Source: Aphanothece hegewaldii CCALA 016
GTDB lineage: Bacteria > Cyanobacteriota > Cyanobacteriia > Cyanobacteriales > Microcystaceae
Assembly: GCF_003007785.1 (NCBI RefSeq)
Contig: NZ_PXOH01000022.1
Span: 18,371 to 82,370 of the forward strand
DNA length: 64,000 bases
Direction of reading: 5' to 3'
Position numbers and translations under genes: made by a program. Shown here one piece after another: positions 17,723 through 26,149 of the stretch. Positions within the stretch are counted from its first letter, which is position 1; each line of letters starts with the position of its first letter. The notes under the pieces were generated by a model that saw only the letters and a program-made list of their open reading frames with translations, was not told the origin of the DNA and ran no database searches.

Positions 17723-18002
17723 CTATCGCTTCCTTTAAAACTGAACTGCGAATTTGAGGTTTTAGCATTTTTTGACTGACTAAATCCACCTTTACTCCTA
17801 AATAATCTTCTAAATAAAATTTTAAATCCATATATTGATCAAACGTTACTTTTCCTTCAAATTCAACCAGTATATCTAAATCACTTTCTGGTTTTGCCTC
17901 ATCTCTTGCTACCGAGCCAAAAATTGCCAGCGATTTAACTCCAAAGCTAGTAATCATTGTTTGCTGTTGTCGTAATTTAGCTAATATTTCATTTTTAGTC
18001 AT
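17712..18002 (-). CDS. mntA: MntA-type minimal nucleotidyltransferase antitoxin
   Basis: MntA adds AMP to HepT and thereby neutralises it. The 96-residue protein contains the nucleotidyltransferase motif FGSVARDEAKPESDLDILVE, with the Gly-Ser and the paired Asp residues needed for metal-bound ATP. A third acidic position, LGVKVDLVS, follows. It overlaps hepT by 11 bp and begins 2 bp after the DUF433 gene. All catalytic residues I can check are in place. Confidence 0.9.
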   Translation of the reverse strand: MTKNEILAKLRQQQTMITSFGVKSLAIFGSVARDEAKPESDLDILVEFEGKVTFDQYMDLKFYLEDYLGVKVDLVSQKMLKPQIRSSVLKEAIDVT

Positions 18003-18004
18003 AT

Positions 18005-18346
18005 TTACTCATTTTCTTGAATATCTTGTTCAATTTCTTTAGCAAAAAATTCAGCATAAAGCCAAGCATTCGCTAAATTTGTAGCTGAAATAGTTGGATA
18101 ATCTTCTAAAAGTTCTGCTTTAGTAATGCCTAAACGACGAGCATTTACTAATATCCAAACAGGAATCCGAGTCCCCATAATACACGCTTTACCGCCACAA
18201 ACTCCAGAGTTTTTCTCAATTCTTTGCCAAGCATTCGCTAAACTATTCGATAATATTTGGATAACTTCTGCTTTTTCTTTGGGCGTAAGATTTAATAATT
18301 TTGGAGTTAATTCAGCTAGATTAGATGATTGTTCTGAGGTTGTCAT
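18005..18346 (-). CDS. DUF433-family small regulator/antitoxin-like protein
   Basis: The 113-residue product has GVCGGKACIMGTRIPVWILV followed by LGITKAELLEDYPTI, the DUF433 signature, a helix-turn-helix-like fold often encoded beside toxin genes. It sits only 2 bp upstream of mntA and shares its strand, giving a three-gene DUF433-MntA-HepT transcript. A role in autoregulation of the module is plausible but inferred. The N-terminal 40 residues are variable and helical. Confidence 0.75.
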   Translation of the reverse strand: MTTSEQSSNLAELTPKLLNLTPKEKAEVIQILSNSLANAWQRIEKNSGVCGGKACIMGTRIPVWILVNARRLGITKAELLEDYPTISATNLANAWLYAEFFAKEIEQDIQENE

Positions 18347-18481
18347 TCTCGGTTGTGCAAAAATTGTATAGAGAACTATAAACTATTCTATCCATAACCC
18401 CTGACTAACCCAATCTTATGAATACACCCAAAACTGTAAGATTAATTTAATACTTGCAGATTATATTTAAGGGTTATCTGA

Positions 18482-20680
18482 ATGACAGTTACAGCCGCTA
18501 TTCCTGCTTTTTGTCAAGGAATTCAGCATTATGGAGAAAATATCCCAGAATTTGAGAAATATGGAAGAGAAGCCGCAATACAAGAAGGAAATACCGCAAT
18601 TACATCGCCTAGTGACGCGAGAGCCGTTTATCAAACCCTACTCGCTGCTGATGCGCTACGTTATCTCACTCTACAAACTACAGCAACAAAAGAGTCAGGA
18701 CATCCGGGTGGTTTTGCGAGTGTGGCTGAGGGTATCGCTTCATTAGTGATGTTGGGTTACAAAAATCTAATTACAGAAGTTGGCCATCATGCCCCTGGAT
18801 TTTATAGTAACGTATTTCTTGATCGCTCTCTCGAAGCAATGGGCATCAATACGGTACAGCAACTCGGCGAACGTTTTCGGGAAATGCACGGACTTCTAGG
18901 ACATCTTTCGGGGCAAATACCCGGACTCCTCAACCCCGCAGGGCCTTTAGGACAAGGGCAACATTTTGCAATGGCAGGGGCGAAATTACATTCAAATGTA
19001 CTATTTCCTGTAACGATTGGTGATGGGGGTTTGGGTGAACCATACATCATGAGTAGTTTTGCTCACTTTCATACGGCTTATCCAACTGTAACGAATTTTT
19101 TGCCTATTTTGGTTTGGAATGGTTACTCACAGGAACATCATAGTATGGTGTCCATCAAATCAAATGAGGAAATGATTAACTATTGGAAAGGGAACGGTTT
19201 TTCTGAAGTTATCCTAGTTAATGCGAAAGACTTTGATGATGTGAACCAACCTAGTGAATATGTCGATAGCACTAAATTTTCTTTTCCTCAACGGTTAGCG
19301 TTTACCCAAGCGGTTCTCGAAGCAACCGATAAAGCGGCTAAGTCGGCATTAGGTGGCACATTAACGGTTTTAATCATTAAACAACTTAAAGGCGCAGGAG
19401 TCCATAAACGCGGCGCACAGTCCCATAATTTATACCCCGGTGACACTCTAGAAAAAGATTACATTGTTAATGCGCTCAAAGAACGGGCTTTATCTCCTGA
19501 TGCTTGGGCTATAGTACGAACCAACTACGAACGCGCTGCAGGTGGGCCAGCATCTAAGATAGTAGTGACTGAAACTGAATTACCTTTACCCGACTTAGGA
19601 ACACTCCCGATGACTGAATATGCAGTTGGAGGAGATAAAAAAGTAGCGACGACTGCGATGGGTGAACTGGTGGTACACGTCGGAAAACAAGACCCTAATT
19701 TTGTAGTGACGAATGCAGACGGTAACGCAGCATCAGGCATCAATAATATTAATGTTGGTCTAAAAATTGTTCACCCTACTGTTGATGATATCTATTTCCA
19801 AGCCCCACAAGGTCAAGTTTATGAACCTCTTAGCGAGGATGCTTGTGCAGGTTTAGCCGTCGGTTTAGCGTTATTTGGTGCGAGGACGTTATGGTGTTCC
19901 TATGAGTCTTTCGCTATAAATGGTTTACCTATTTTCCAAACCGTTACCCAAGCAATGACCGAGTTACGTCGTCCGACTCCTTCAACGGTTACACTGTTTA
20001 CAGCAGGTGCTTTAGAACAAGGTCGTAATGGATGGACTCACCAACGCCCTGAAGTAGAAAACTATTTTGCTGCAATGATGCGAAATGGGAATGTTTTTCC
20101 CTTATTTCCCTGTGATGCCAATAGTATTCAAGCGTGTTATGAATGGGCATTAAATACGAAGAATAAAGGTATTGTCATTACCGCGAGTAAGTCACCGTTA
20201 CCTGTACGAGTCACTTTTGAGCAAACCCGTCAAGCTTTAGCCGATGGTGGCGTTATTCTCCATGATAGCGAAGGAACGAAAAAGGTCGTATTTGCCGTTA
20301 TTGGGGATATGACGTTACTCCCTGTATTCGAGGCTGCAACTCAGCTAGAAAGCCAAGGAATGGGGGTTAGAATTGTTTCTGTAATTAACCCGCGTCGTCT
20401 CTATCGTTCGAGTGATGTGATGTCAGAAACTTGTACAGATGCCGATAATCATTTCTTAGATGATACAGGTTTTGAACGCTTATTCGGTGGTGATGCCTTA
20501 ATTGGTGTCACGGGTGGTGCAAGTGGAATGTTAGAACCCATTATGTTACGCAGTACGTCTAAACGCGATGTTTTTGCTTGGAAACGAGGCGAAACAACGG
20601 CGAGCGCTGGGGAAATTATGGCTTTTAATGGTTTAACGGCTACAGAATTAGCAAAACGGGCTACAGAATTAACTCACTAA
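18482..20680 (+). CDS. ThDP-dependent transketolase/phosphoketolase-like enzyme
   Basis: This 732-residue protein belongs to the thiamine-diphosphate transketolase superfamily. The N-terminal domain has a GDG-x-N cofactor motif (IGDGGLGEPYIMSS then LPILVWNGYS), whose wide spacing and ILxxNGY ending resemble phosphoketolase more than transketolase. The middle domain has EPLSEDACAGLAVGLALFG, where the glutamate that activates ThDP is expected. It is shorter than typical phosphoketolase (about 800). I recall a second putative phosphoketolase of this size in Synechocystis (Sll0529), which this could match. It is transcribed alone, divergent from the DUF433 module. Substrate is not determinable by eye. 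Confidence 0.7.
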   Translation: MTVTAAIPAFCQGIQHYGENIPEFEKYGREAAIQEGNTAITSPSDARAVYQTLLAADALRYLTLQTTATKESGHPGGFASVAEGIASLVMLGYKNLITEVGHHAPGFYSNVFLDRSLEAMGINTVQQLGERFREMHGLLGHLSGQIPGLLNPAGPLGQGQHFAMAGAKLHSNVLFPVTIGDGGLGEPYIMSSFAHFHTAYPTVTNFLPILVWNGYSQEHHSMVSIKSNEEMINYWKGNGFSEVILVNAKDFDDVNQPSEYVDSTKFSFPQRLAFTQAVLEATDKAAKSALGGTLTVLIIKQLKGAGVHKRGAQSHNLYPGDTLEKDYIVNALKERALSPDAWAIVRTNYERAAGGPASKIVVTETELPLPDLGTLPMTEYAVGGDKKVATTAMGELVVHVGKQDPNFVVTNADGNAASGINNINVGLKIVHPTVDDIYFQAPQGQVYEPLSEDACAGLAVGLALFGARTLWCSYESFAINGLPIFQTVTQAMTELRRPTPSTVTLFTAGALEQGRNGWTHQRPEVENYFAAMMRNGNVFPLFPCDANSIQACYEWALNTKNKGIVITASKSPLPVRVTFEQTRQALADGGVILHDSEGTKKVVFAVIGDMTLLPVFEAATQLESQGMGVRIVSVINPRRLYRSSDVMSETCTDADNHFLDDTGFERLFGGDALIGVTGGASGMLEPIMLRSTSKRDVFAWKRGETTASAGEIMAFNGLTATELAKRATELTH

Positions 20681-20697
20681 TTCCGTAGTTTAATTGT

Positions 20698-20719
20698 AGG
20701 GGTTTGGTCTCCAAACCCT
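20698..20719. repeat. Short intergenic palindrome, TTTGGTCTCCAAA type
   Basis: GGGGTTTGGTCTCCAAACCC is an almost perfect palindrome 18 bp after the stop of the ThDP enzyme. It matches the element at 10319-10342 in its core. It has no T-run, so it is not a standard terminator. Confidence 0.6.
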
Positions 20720-20766
20720 AAACAATATAGGCAATTTATTTACTGGCAATATTGATGTTATAACCA

Positions 20767-21198
20767 TTACTCTTTAATTCGCTCAAAAATCGTTTCAATC
20801 AATTTTTGACTAATTATTTGATTATTAATCACAGGTTTACTCGCAGGAAAACACGATATACCAAATAATTCTATCGGATATTTTACCCCTAACACTAAAT
20901 CACTGCTGTTAAAAATTGGCTCGTATTCTTGAGGTACCTTAATATTTTCTATCCAACACTCTCCATAAATAGTCTTGGGATCAAAAACAGCGATTCCTAA
21001 TTGTCCATCATCGTAGCGAAAAAACTTAATTTCTCTAACATAGCGTTTTTTGGTACGAGATAAATCTTCAAATAAGTCTTTTAAGTTTATTTCCGTGCTT
21101 AACAAACTTAGAACATCCATAACTGCGTCTACATCACTGCCAAAGAGTCTAAGCCTATCATAGCATTGATCGATCGCTTTGTCTGTGATTTGAATCAC
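20767..21198 (-). CDS. Hypothetical protein divergent from SF2 helicase
   Basis: I do not recognise this 143-residue protein. It is soluble, without signal peptide or membrane helix, and mixed alpha/beta in character, with a charged helix LKDLFEDLSRTKKRYVREI and a strand-rich centre (IKFFRYDDGQLGIAVFDP). It is transcribed away from the helicase at 21295 with under 100 bp between the two starts. It may therefore share a promoter region with that defence-like gene, but functional linkage is not shown. Confidence 0.5.
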   Translation of the reverse strand: MIQITDKAIDQCYDRLRLFGSDVDAVMDVLSLLSTEINLKDLFEDLSRTKKRYVREIKFFRYDDGQLGIAVFDPKTIYGECWIENIKVPQEYEPIFNSSDLVLGVKYPIELFGISCFPASKPVINNQIISQKLIETIFERIKE

Positions 21199-21294
21199 GC
21201 TCTTTGTGTGATTTGGATCACAAATATCAATTCAAATCATTTAACTACAAACTCAAGTCATGTTTATAATTAATTTTATTTGCTTGTTTGCTCA

Positions 21295-22773
21295 ATGACG
21301 ATGCAAAATGAAATTGATTGTTATACATTAGAAATTAACTGGGAAAAATTAGCACAAGATTATGTAAAATCTTGGCAGTCTCAACGAGTATCAGAAAAAA
21401 GAGTCTTTTATAAAACTTCCCCTTCTGGTTATCCAACAATTCCTAATTCAATTTCCATACGAGACTATCAACAAAACGCGATTTTAAGTTGGTTTCAAAA
21501 TAAAGGACGCGGCACTTTAAAAATGGCTACAGGAAGCGGGAAAACCATTACAGCTTTAGCCATTACTACAGAACTCTATCAAAAAATTGGTCTACAAGTT
21601 CTTTTAGTCATTTGTCCCTATAAACATCTCGTTACACAATGGGCGCAAGAATGTGTAATATTTAATTTAAGACCAATTTTAGCAATGATGAGTGTTTATA
21701 ATTGGCAAAGTCAGTTATCAAATGAACTGTATAATCTTAGCTCAGGACATCATTCCTTTTTAACCGTTATTACGACTAATTCAACGTTTATTTCCGAAGG
21801 TTTCCAAACTCAGCTTAAATTCTTTCCCATCAAAACATTAATCATTGGTGATGAAGCTCATAATTTAGGCACACCGCGTCTAGAAGAATGTTTACCTCGT
21901 AAAATCGGTTTAAGATTGGCTCTTTCTGCAACCCCTGAGCGTTATTTTGATGAAGAGGGAACCGATGTCGTTTTAAACTATTTTGGTGATATTTTACAAC
22001 CCGAATTTACTCTAGCAGATGCCATACAAAAAGGGGCTTTAGTTCCCTATAATTATTATCCGATTTTTGTAGAACTCACAGAATCCGAAGCTTTACATTA
22101 TGCTAAACTAACTCAACGCATTGGTTGGGCATTAACTAAAAACGATCGTCTTAATGGTAATGATACCTTAACTTCTCTTTTAATGCAGCGATCGCGTTTA
22201 GTTGGTGCTGCAAACAATAAACTTAATGCGTTACGAACTCTAATGCAAAATAGACTTTGTACTCATCATACTTTATTCTATTGTGGTGATGGTTCAGTCG
22301 ATCAATCCACTTCTGCTCATCGTCGTCAATTAGAAGCTGTTACCCATCTTTTAGGGAGACAATTAGGTTATCGTGTTAATACATATACCGCAGAAACACC
22401 AATCACCGAAAGAGAACAACTAAAGCAACAATTTGAAAGCGGAGAATTACAGGGTTTAGTCGCTATTCGTTGTTTAGATGAAGGGATTGATATTCCATCG
22501 ATTCAAACTGCTGTTATTCTAGCCAGTACTGCAAATCCTCGTCAATTTATCCAGCGTCGCGGCCGAATTTTACGCCCTCATCCAGGCAAAACTCAAGCTA
22601 ATTTATTTGATATGATTGTATTACCACCAAAATTAGATAGAGAAACTTGGGAAGTCGAACGAAATTTACTCCGCAAAGAATTAAAACGGTTTGTCGAATT
22701 CGCTCAATTAGCACTCAACGCAGATGAAGCAACCCAACAGTTTTTAACTTTGCAACAACAATATTGTTTATAA
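21295..22773 (+). CDS. SF2 DEAD/DEAH-like helicase, resembling phosphorothioation-linked restriction protein
   Basis: The 492-residue protein has superfamily 2 motifs: Walker A MATGSGKTITALA, motif II as GDEAHNLG, motif III LALSATPERY, motif V AIRCLDEGIDIPS and motif VI QFIQRRGRILRPH. The C-terminal layout (YCGDGSVDQSTSAHRRQLEA, then a helicase core) recalls the family annotated as DNA phosphorothioation system restriction enzyme. No dnd or ssp modification genes are in this window. No nuclease domain is obvious. I use ATG 21295; the frame upstream to 21280 begins with TTG. A defence role is inference from similarity. Confidence 0.75.
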   Translation: MTMQNEIDCYTLEINWEKLAQDYVKSWQSQRVSEKRVFYKTSPSGYPTIPNSISIRDYQQNAILSWFQNKGRGTLKMATGSGKTITALAITTELYQKIGLQVLLVICPYKHLVTQWAQECVIFNLRPILAMMSVYNWQSQLSNELYNLSSGHHSFLTVITTNSTFISEGFQTQLKFFPIKTLIIGDEAHNLGTPRLEECLPRKIGLRLALSATPERYFDEEGTDVVLNYFGDILQPEFTLADAIQKGALVPYNYYPIFVELTESEALHYAKLTQRIGWALTKNDRLNGNDTLTSLLMQRSRLVGAANNKLNALRTLMQNRLCTHHTLFYCGDGSVDQSTSAHRRQLEAVTHLLGRQLGYRVNTYTAETPITEREQLKQQFESGELQGLVAIRCLDEGIDIPSIQTAVILASTANPRQFIQRRGRILRPHPGKTQANLFDMIVLPPKLDRETWEVERNLLRKELKRFVEFAQLALNADEATQQFLTLQQQYCL

Positions 22774-22776
22774 CTT

Positions 22777-22893
22777 TTTGTCAATATTTTTGTACTAAAT
22801 ATCGAGTCTGAGGAAAATTTTGTCTATAATAACTTTTAACTTGCAAATTAGTTGCTAATAAAATGATGACAACTCAATTATCACCTTTAGCTA
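22777..22893. repeat. Upstream copy of a duplicated promoter and gene start
   Basis: This segment matches 22941-23057 at a constant offset of 164 bp. It carries the TATAAT box at 22825-22830, but its -35 reads TCGAGT instead of TTGAGT. The start codons at 22863/22866 align with the cupin ATG at 23030. After about ten codons the copies diverge. Confidence 0.8.
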
Positions 22894-23003
22894 AAGGAAA
22901 TTTTTTGATGAAGCAACTCAGCAATTTTTCAAAGTTAGATTTTGTCAATATTTTTGTACTAAATATTGAGTCTGAGGGAAATTTTGTCTATAATAACTTT
23001 TAA
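22863..23003 (+). pseudogene. Truncated duplicate of the cupin gene start
   Basis: A 46-codon frame starts MMTTQLSPLAKGNFLMKQLS and aligns with the cupin opening MTTQPSPVAKTGENFTVADV. A looser match (NFSKL against EFSQL) extends to about residue 25. It then reads into the second copy of the promoter and stops at 23001-23003. It lacks the whole cupin barrel, so it is a broken partial duplication rather than a gene. Confidence 0.65.
22966..22994 (+). promoter_or_regulatory. Probable sigma-70-type promoter of the cupin gene
   Basis: TTGAGT (22966-22971) and TATAAT (22989-22994) are separated by 17 bp, an ideal spacing. Transcription would begin near 23001, leaving a leader of about 29 nt before ATG 23030. 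The same promoter, with a weaker -35, occurs 164 bp upstream in the duplicated copy. Confidence 0.65.
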
Positions 23004-23029
23004 CTTGCAAATTAGAAGTCAATAAAAAT

Positions 23030-23509
23030 ATGACAACTCAACCATCACCTGTAGCTAAAACTGGGGAAAACTTTACGGTTGCTGATGTGGGGGAATTTTC
23101 CCAACTCCATCAATATGTATTCGAGCATCACAAAAAAGGAGTTGCTATAGAAGGTAAGATTTTCCTAAAACAACTGCTAAGTCTGACAAGCGCAGAAGTT
23201 TCCCTTAATACCTTATCTCCTAAAACTTCAATTCCCTTTTATCACAAACATAAACTGAATGAAGAAATCTATATTTTTGTACGAGGTGTAGGAGAATTTC
23301 AAGTTGATGAGCAGGTGTTTACTGTGAGTGAGGGTACAGTTGTTCGGGTTGCTCCTGATGGGGTACGTTGTATCAGAAATACTTCGGATGTAGAGGGTTT
23401 AAATTATATTGTTATTCAGTCTCAAGTCAATTCTTTTTTAGATTCAACAATTGCAGATGGAATAGGAGTACCCAAGCAAGTTAGTTGGGAAGATAAACAA
23501 AAAATTTAG
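23030..23509 (+). CDS. Small cupin-domain protein
   Basis: The 159-residue protein has a single cupin barrel. Motif 1 is PFYHKHKLNEEIYIFVRGVGEF, with His-x-His and a following Glu as metal ligands, and motif 2 is VRVAPDGVRCIRNTS. The second motif lacks the usual His, so metal binding may be partial. Cupins of this size act as small isomerases, oxygenases or sensors, and no specific reaction can be named. Its promoter and first codons have been duplicated just upstream. Confidence 0.75.
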   Translation: MTTQPSPVAKTGENFTVADVGEFSQLHQYVFEHHKKGVAIEGKIFLKQLLSLTSAEVSLNTLSPKTSIPFYHKHKLNEEIYIFVRGVGEFQVDEQVFTVSEGTVVRVAPDGVRCIRNTSDVEGLNYIVIQSQVNSFLDSTIADGIGVPKQVSWEDKQKI

Positions 23510-23518
23510 ATACTCAAA

Positions 23519-23667
23519 CAATAGCAGCAATCGAGATCTGATTTCAGTGATTTCCTTAAATATGGTGAGACTTGCTGGAGTTATATTAATACTTCGTAAA
23601 TGAAGCTTTACTCCCTGCTCAAACTTAGTATAGGAAATATGAAACACACGAATGATTGCTGCTATTG
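23519..23667. repeat. 149-bp imperfect foldback element
   Basis: The ends are perfect 14-bp inverted repeats, CAATAGCAGCAATC at 23519-23532 and its complement at 23654-23667. Inside, ATTTCCT (23550-23556) pairs with AGGAAAT (23632-23638), GGAGT (23577-23581) with ACTCC (23610-23614), and CTTC/GAAG forms the tip. The register is nearly constant, so the whole segment can fold into one long interrupted hairpin. It has no coding content I accept and resembles a degraded MITE. Confidence 0.7.
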
Positions 23668-23902
23668 ACGGCTAACGAGACAGAGGTTAACTTAAACAGG
23701 GTTTTCTCCTAACTTGACTTTAACTGCAACCTTGTAAGTTATATCTGTTGCTTCAAGCTGATGTAGCTTTAATTATTAATTTATCACCCTTTTCGGGTGG
23801 TGTCTTGTGTTCGCAATTAAAGTTTACACAACAGGGATCGTGTTAAACAATGTTGATTTTGATTAAAATTGATTAAGAATCGTTTTTACTTCTTTAGATA
23901 GA
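23668..23902. other. Intergenic spacer with a small hairpin
   Basis: This stretch lies between the foldback and the permease stop. The only structure I see is CACCC-ttttc-GGGTG near 23785-23800, without a T-run. No gene or RNA family is recognised. Confidence 0.4.
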
Positions 23903-24838
23903 TTAAGCAAGATAATAACCAAAAATTAAACTAAAAAATAAAGTAAATAAAAACAGAAGCAGAATTAAATACAAAACTACCTTGGGATGAAAAACAGTGA
24001 TTAATAAATTAAATCCTTTTAGATCAATGACAGAACTAAATAATAAAAATGATAGCCACGCTCCTGGTAACAAATTAGATAAAATCGGATATAAGACAAA
24101 ACTGTTATAAGGCGATCCTAGAGATAATAAAAATCCTAACAGTAACATAATCAAGATTTGAGATATGGTATTTTGCCCCCATTGCATCATCTGAATTTGG
24201 GGTAAAAAAGTGTGTACAATAGATGCGATCGCACATCCAAAAACTAACCAAGTTCCTAACTCAATGCTTTCTCGAATAAAATTACTGAGAAATAGTTTTA
24301 AAGATGAATTTTTGGGTTTTTCTAAATCATTTTGAGGATCATTAACTAAAAAAGTTCCTGTTTTGAGTAAAGTTGAGCGAGTGTAAGATAAGCTTTCGGT
24401 TTCATCAAAAATAATCGATTTATCACGAGAAAAACTAAAAATAATACCCACTGCGATCGCAATAATTCCAGTTGCTAAAACGCGATAGAAAAGAAAATTA
24501 TTAAAATCGGGCAAAGCTTTGTATGTTAACCAAATCACGACAGGATTAATAGTAGGTGCAGCAACCAAAAAACTAAATACAATAGATAAAGGCACACCTT
24601 GTAATAATAATCTTCTCGCTACAGGAATATTGCCATATTGAGTTACAGAAATAATTAAACCTAAACAACTGCCTAAAATCGCGCCTATAATACGATTACG
24701 AGGTAATAAATTCGCTAATTTTTGTTTAGGAAGAAAAACCAACAACCCGCTAGATACAATAACCCCAAAGAGTAACCAAGGTAACGCCGTCACCAGTAGA
24801 GTAAAAAATAGGGTTATCGCTTGCTCAGTTAGATACAT
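23903..24838 (-). CDS. Permease of the DUF318/ArsP-like family
   Basis: This is a 311-residue membrane protein with about eight hydrophobic helices arranged as two halves. The N-terminal half contains GSCLGLIISVTQYGNIPVAR and FSFLVAAPTINPVVIWLTYK. The C-terminal half contains LLLGFLLSLGSPYNSFVLYP. The internal repeat and the A-P-T-x-N-P motif fit the permease family PF03773 (YraQ/ArsP), members of which export organoarsenicals or are uncharacterised. No arsenic resistance or metal-regulator gene is adjacent, so the substrate is unknown. It is probably transcribed alone. Confidence 0.78.
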   Translation of the reverse strand: MYLTEQAITLFFTLLVTALPWLLFGVIVSSGLLVFLPKQKLANLLPRNRIIGAILGSCLGLIISVTQYGNIPVARRLLLQGVPLSIVFSFLVAAPTINPVVIWLTYKALPDFNNFLFYRVLATGIIAIAVGIIFSFSRDKSIIFDETESLSYTRSTLLKTGTFLVNDPQNDLEKPKNSSLKLFLSNFIRESIELGTWLVFGCAIASIVHTFLPQIQMMQWGQNTISQILIMLLLGFLLSLGSPYNSFVLYPILSNLLPGAWLSFLLFSSVIDLKGFNLLITVFHPKVVLYLILLLFLFTLFFSLIFGYYLA

Positions 24839-24911
24839 ATCATCATATTTAGGGGGGGTTAGTTTGTTTTAGTAAATCATAGTACATCCCCCAATCACAA
24901 CACCCAAGGGT

Positions 24912-26126
24912 TTATTGTGTAGGTTGAGTTTGATTTTTTGCTTGTAAGACTTCTTCTGCATTTATTCCCTCACCCTGATAGCCAAAATACCACAATGTTG
25001 ATGCTGCTTCAGCACGAGTAACCGCTTTTTTCGGTTGAAAAAGAGTAGTATAACCGAAGACACGACGAATATTTGCTAAATCACCATTTTGATAATCAGC
25101 ATACAGCGATCGTAGTGCTTTTGGATCAACTTTAGAGACATCTTGAAAACCCCAAGTGTCTTTAACATTTTCTATTGTCGCAGTCGGTAAACCTTTACGA
25201 AGATCAAAAGGAACTTTCCAAGACACCAAAACTTCTCTTGTTAAAACGGCTGTGGGGCGAAATAATAAAGCATTATTATCCCCAGTCAAACGAGATGGAA
25301 TAATTCCCGCTTCTGCTAAACCTTGAATATAAGGAAAATCAGGATCAGAAACATTGACATCTTGAAAAGCACTTTGAGAAGTTGTCTCACCTAAACGAAT
25401 TTGTTTACCTGGATCATTTTGATAAAAAGTATTATTTGCTCTTACCAACCAACGGGCAAACTCTCGCCTAGTAATAGCCGTATTTGGACTAAATAAATTG
25501 CCATTTTGGGGTGTCAAAACTCCTAAAGTTCCTAAATCTTGAATATGACGGCGTAAAGGATCAGAAACTTGTGCTATATCCGAAAAACTTACGCTTTCTT
25601 GTGTAGGTAATTGGTTTGGAGTGATTGTAGGAGATGGGTTTGGCGAGTATGAAATTGTACCGCCTTCTCGTTGGTAGTCGATAGTAAATTGAGTTTCAGA
25701 TGAATTACCTTCTAGAGTAATAGTTGTTTGTAAGCCATCTTTACTAGCTACTAATGTATTATTGCCATCAATCGACGAAAATGGAGTAATAATCTGCCAG
25801 TTATTCCCTTGAAATTGCTGTTGATAAAATTCCCCAATCTGATTAATTGGATCAGGCGTAACCCATCTTGTTTTTCCGATATTTTCTGTTGAATTAGGTT
25901 CAACTGAAAGTAATTTTGCTGTGGGATATTGGGGAATTTCGGGGGGTAAAGTATTGGTATTGGGTGTGCTTCCAACTTCGGGTGTAATGGTGGGTGTTGG
26001 ATTATTTTGTAAATTTGGATCTGGGGTAAATCTGCCTTCTAAAAATTTATTCCCACTACAAGAATTCAGAAGACTTAAAAGTGTTATTAAGAGCGTAAAA
26101 GAAGTATATAATCTAACTTTTGGCAT
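24912..26126 (-). CDS. SLH-domain lipoprotein
   Basis: The 404-residue protein begins with a lipoprotein signal (LITLLSLLNSCSGNKF, lipobox ending at Cys 23). A Pro/Thr-rich linker (NNPTPTITPEVGSTPN) follows, then a small N-terminal domain and S-layer-homology-type repeats from about residue 185 (LTPQNGNLFSPNTAITRREFARW; RPTAVLTREVLV; QPKKAVTRAEAASTLWYFG). SLH repeats usually bind cell-wall polysaccharide, so an envelope scaffold role is likely. It ends 23 bp downstream of the flavoprotein gene on the same strand and may be co-transcribed with it. Confidence 0.8.
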   Translation of the reverse strand: MPKVRLYTSFTLLITLLSLLNSCSGNKFLEGRFTPDPNLQNNPTPTITPEVGSTPNTNTLPPEIPQYPTAKLLSVEPNSTENIGKTRWVTPDPINQIGEFYQQQFQGNNWQIITPFSSIDGNNTLVASKDGLQTTITLEGNSSETQFTIDYQREGGTISYSPNPSPTITPNQLPTQESVSFSDIAQVSDPLRRHIQDLGTLGVLTPQNGNLFSPNTAITRREFARWLVRANNTFYQNDPGKQIRLGETTSQSAFQDVNVSDPDFPYIQGLAEAGIIPSRLTGDNNALLFRPTAVLTREVLVSWKVPFDLRKGLPTATIENVKDTWGFQDVSKVDPKALRSLYADYQNGDLANIRRVFGYTTLFQPKKAVTRAEAASTLWYFGYQGEGINAEEVLQAKNQTQPTQ

Positions 26127-26149
26127 AGTTTTTTTAATTATTATATAAC

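Noticed and set aside
23444..23647. 67-codon reverse-strand frame over the cupin end and foldback
   Set aside because: It overlaps the cupin gene and the inverted-repeat element and has no family resemblance.
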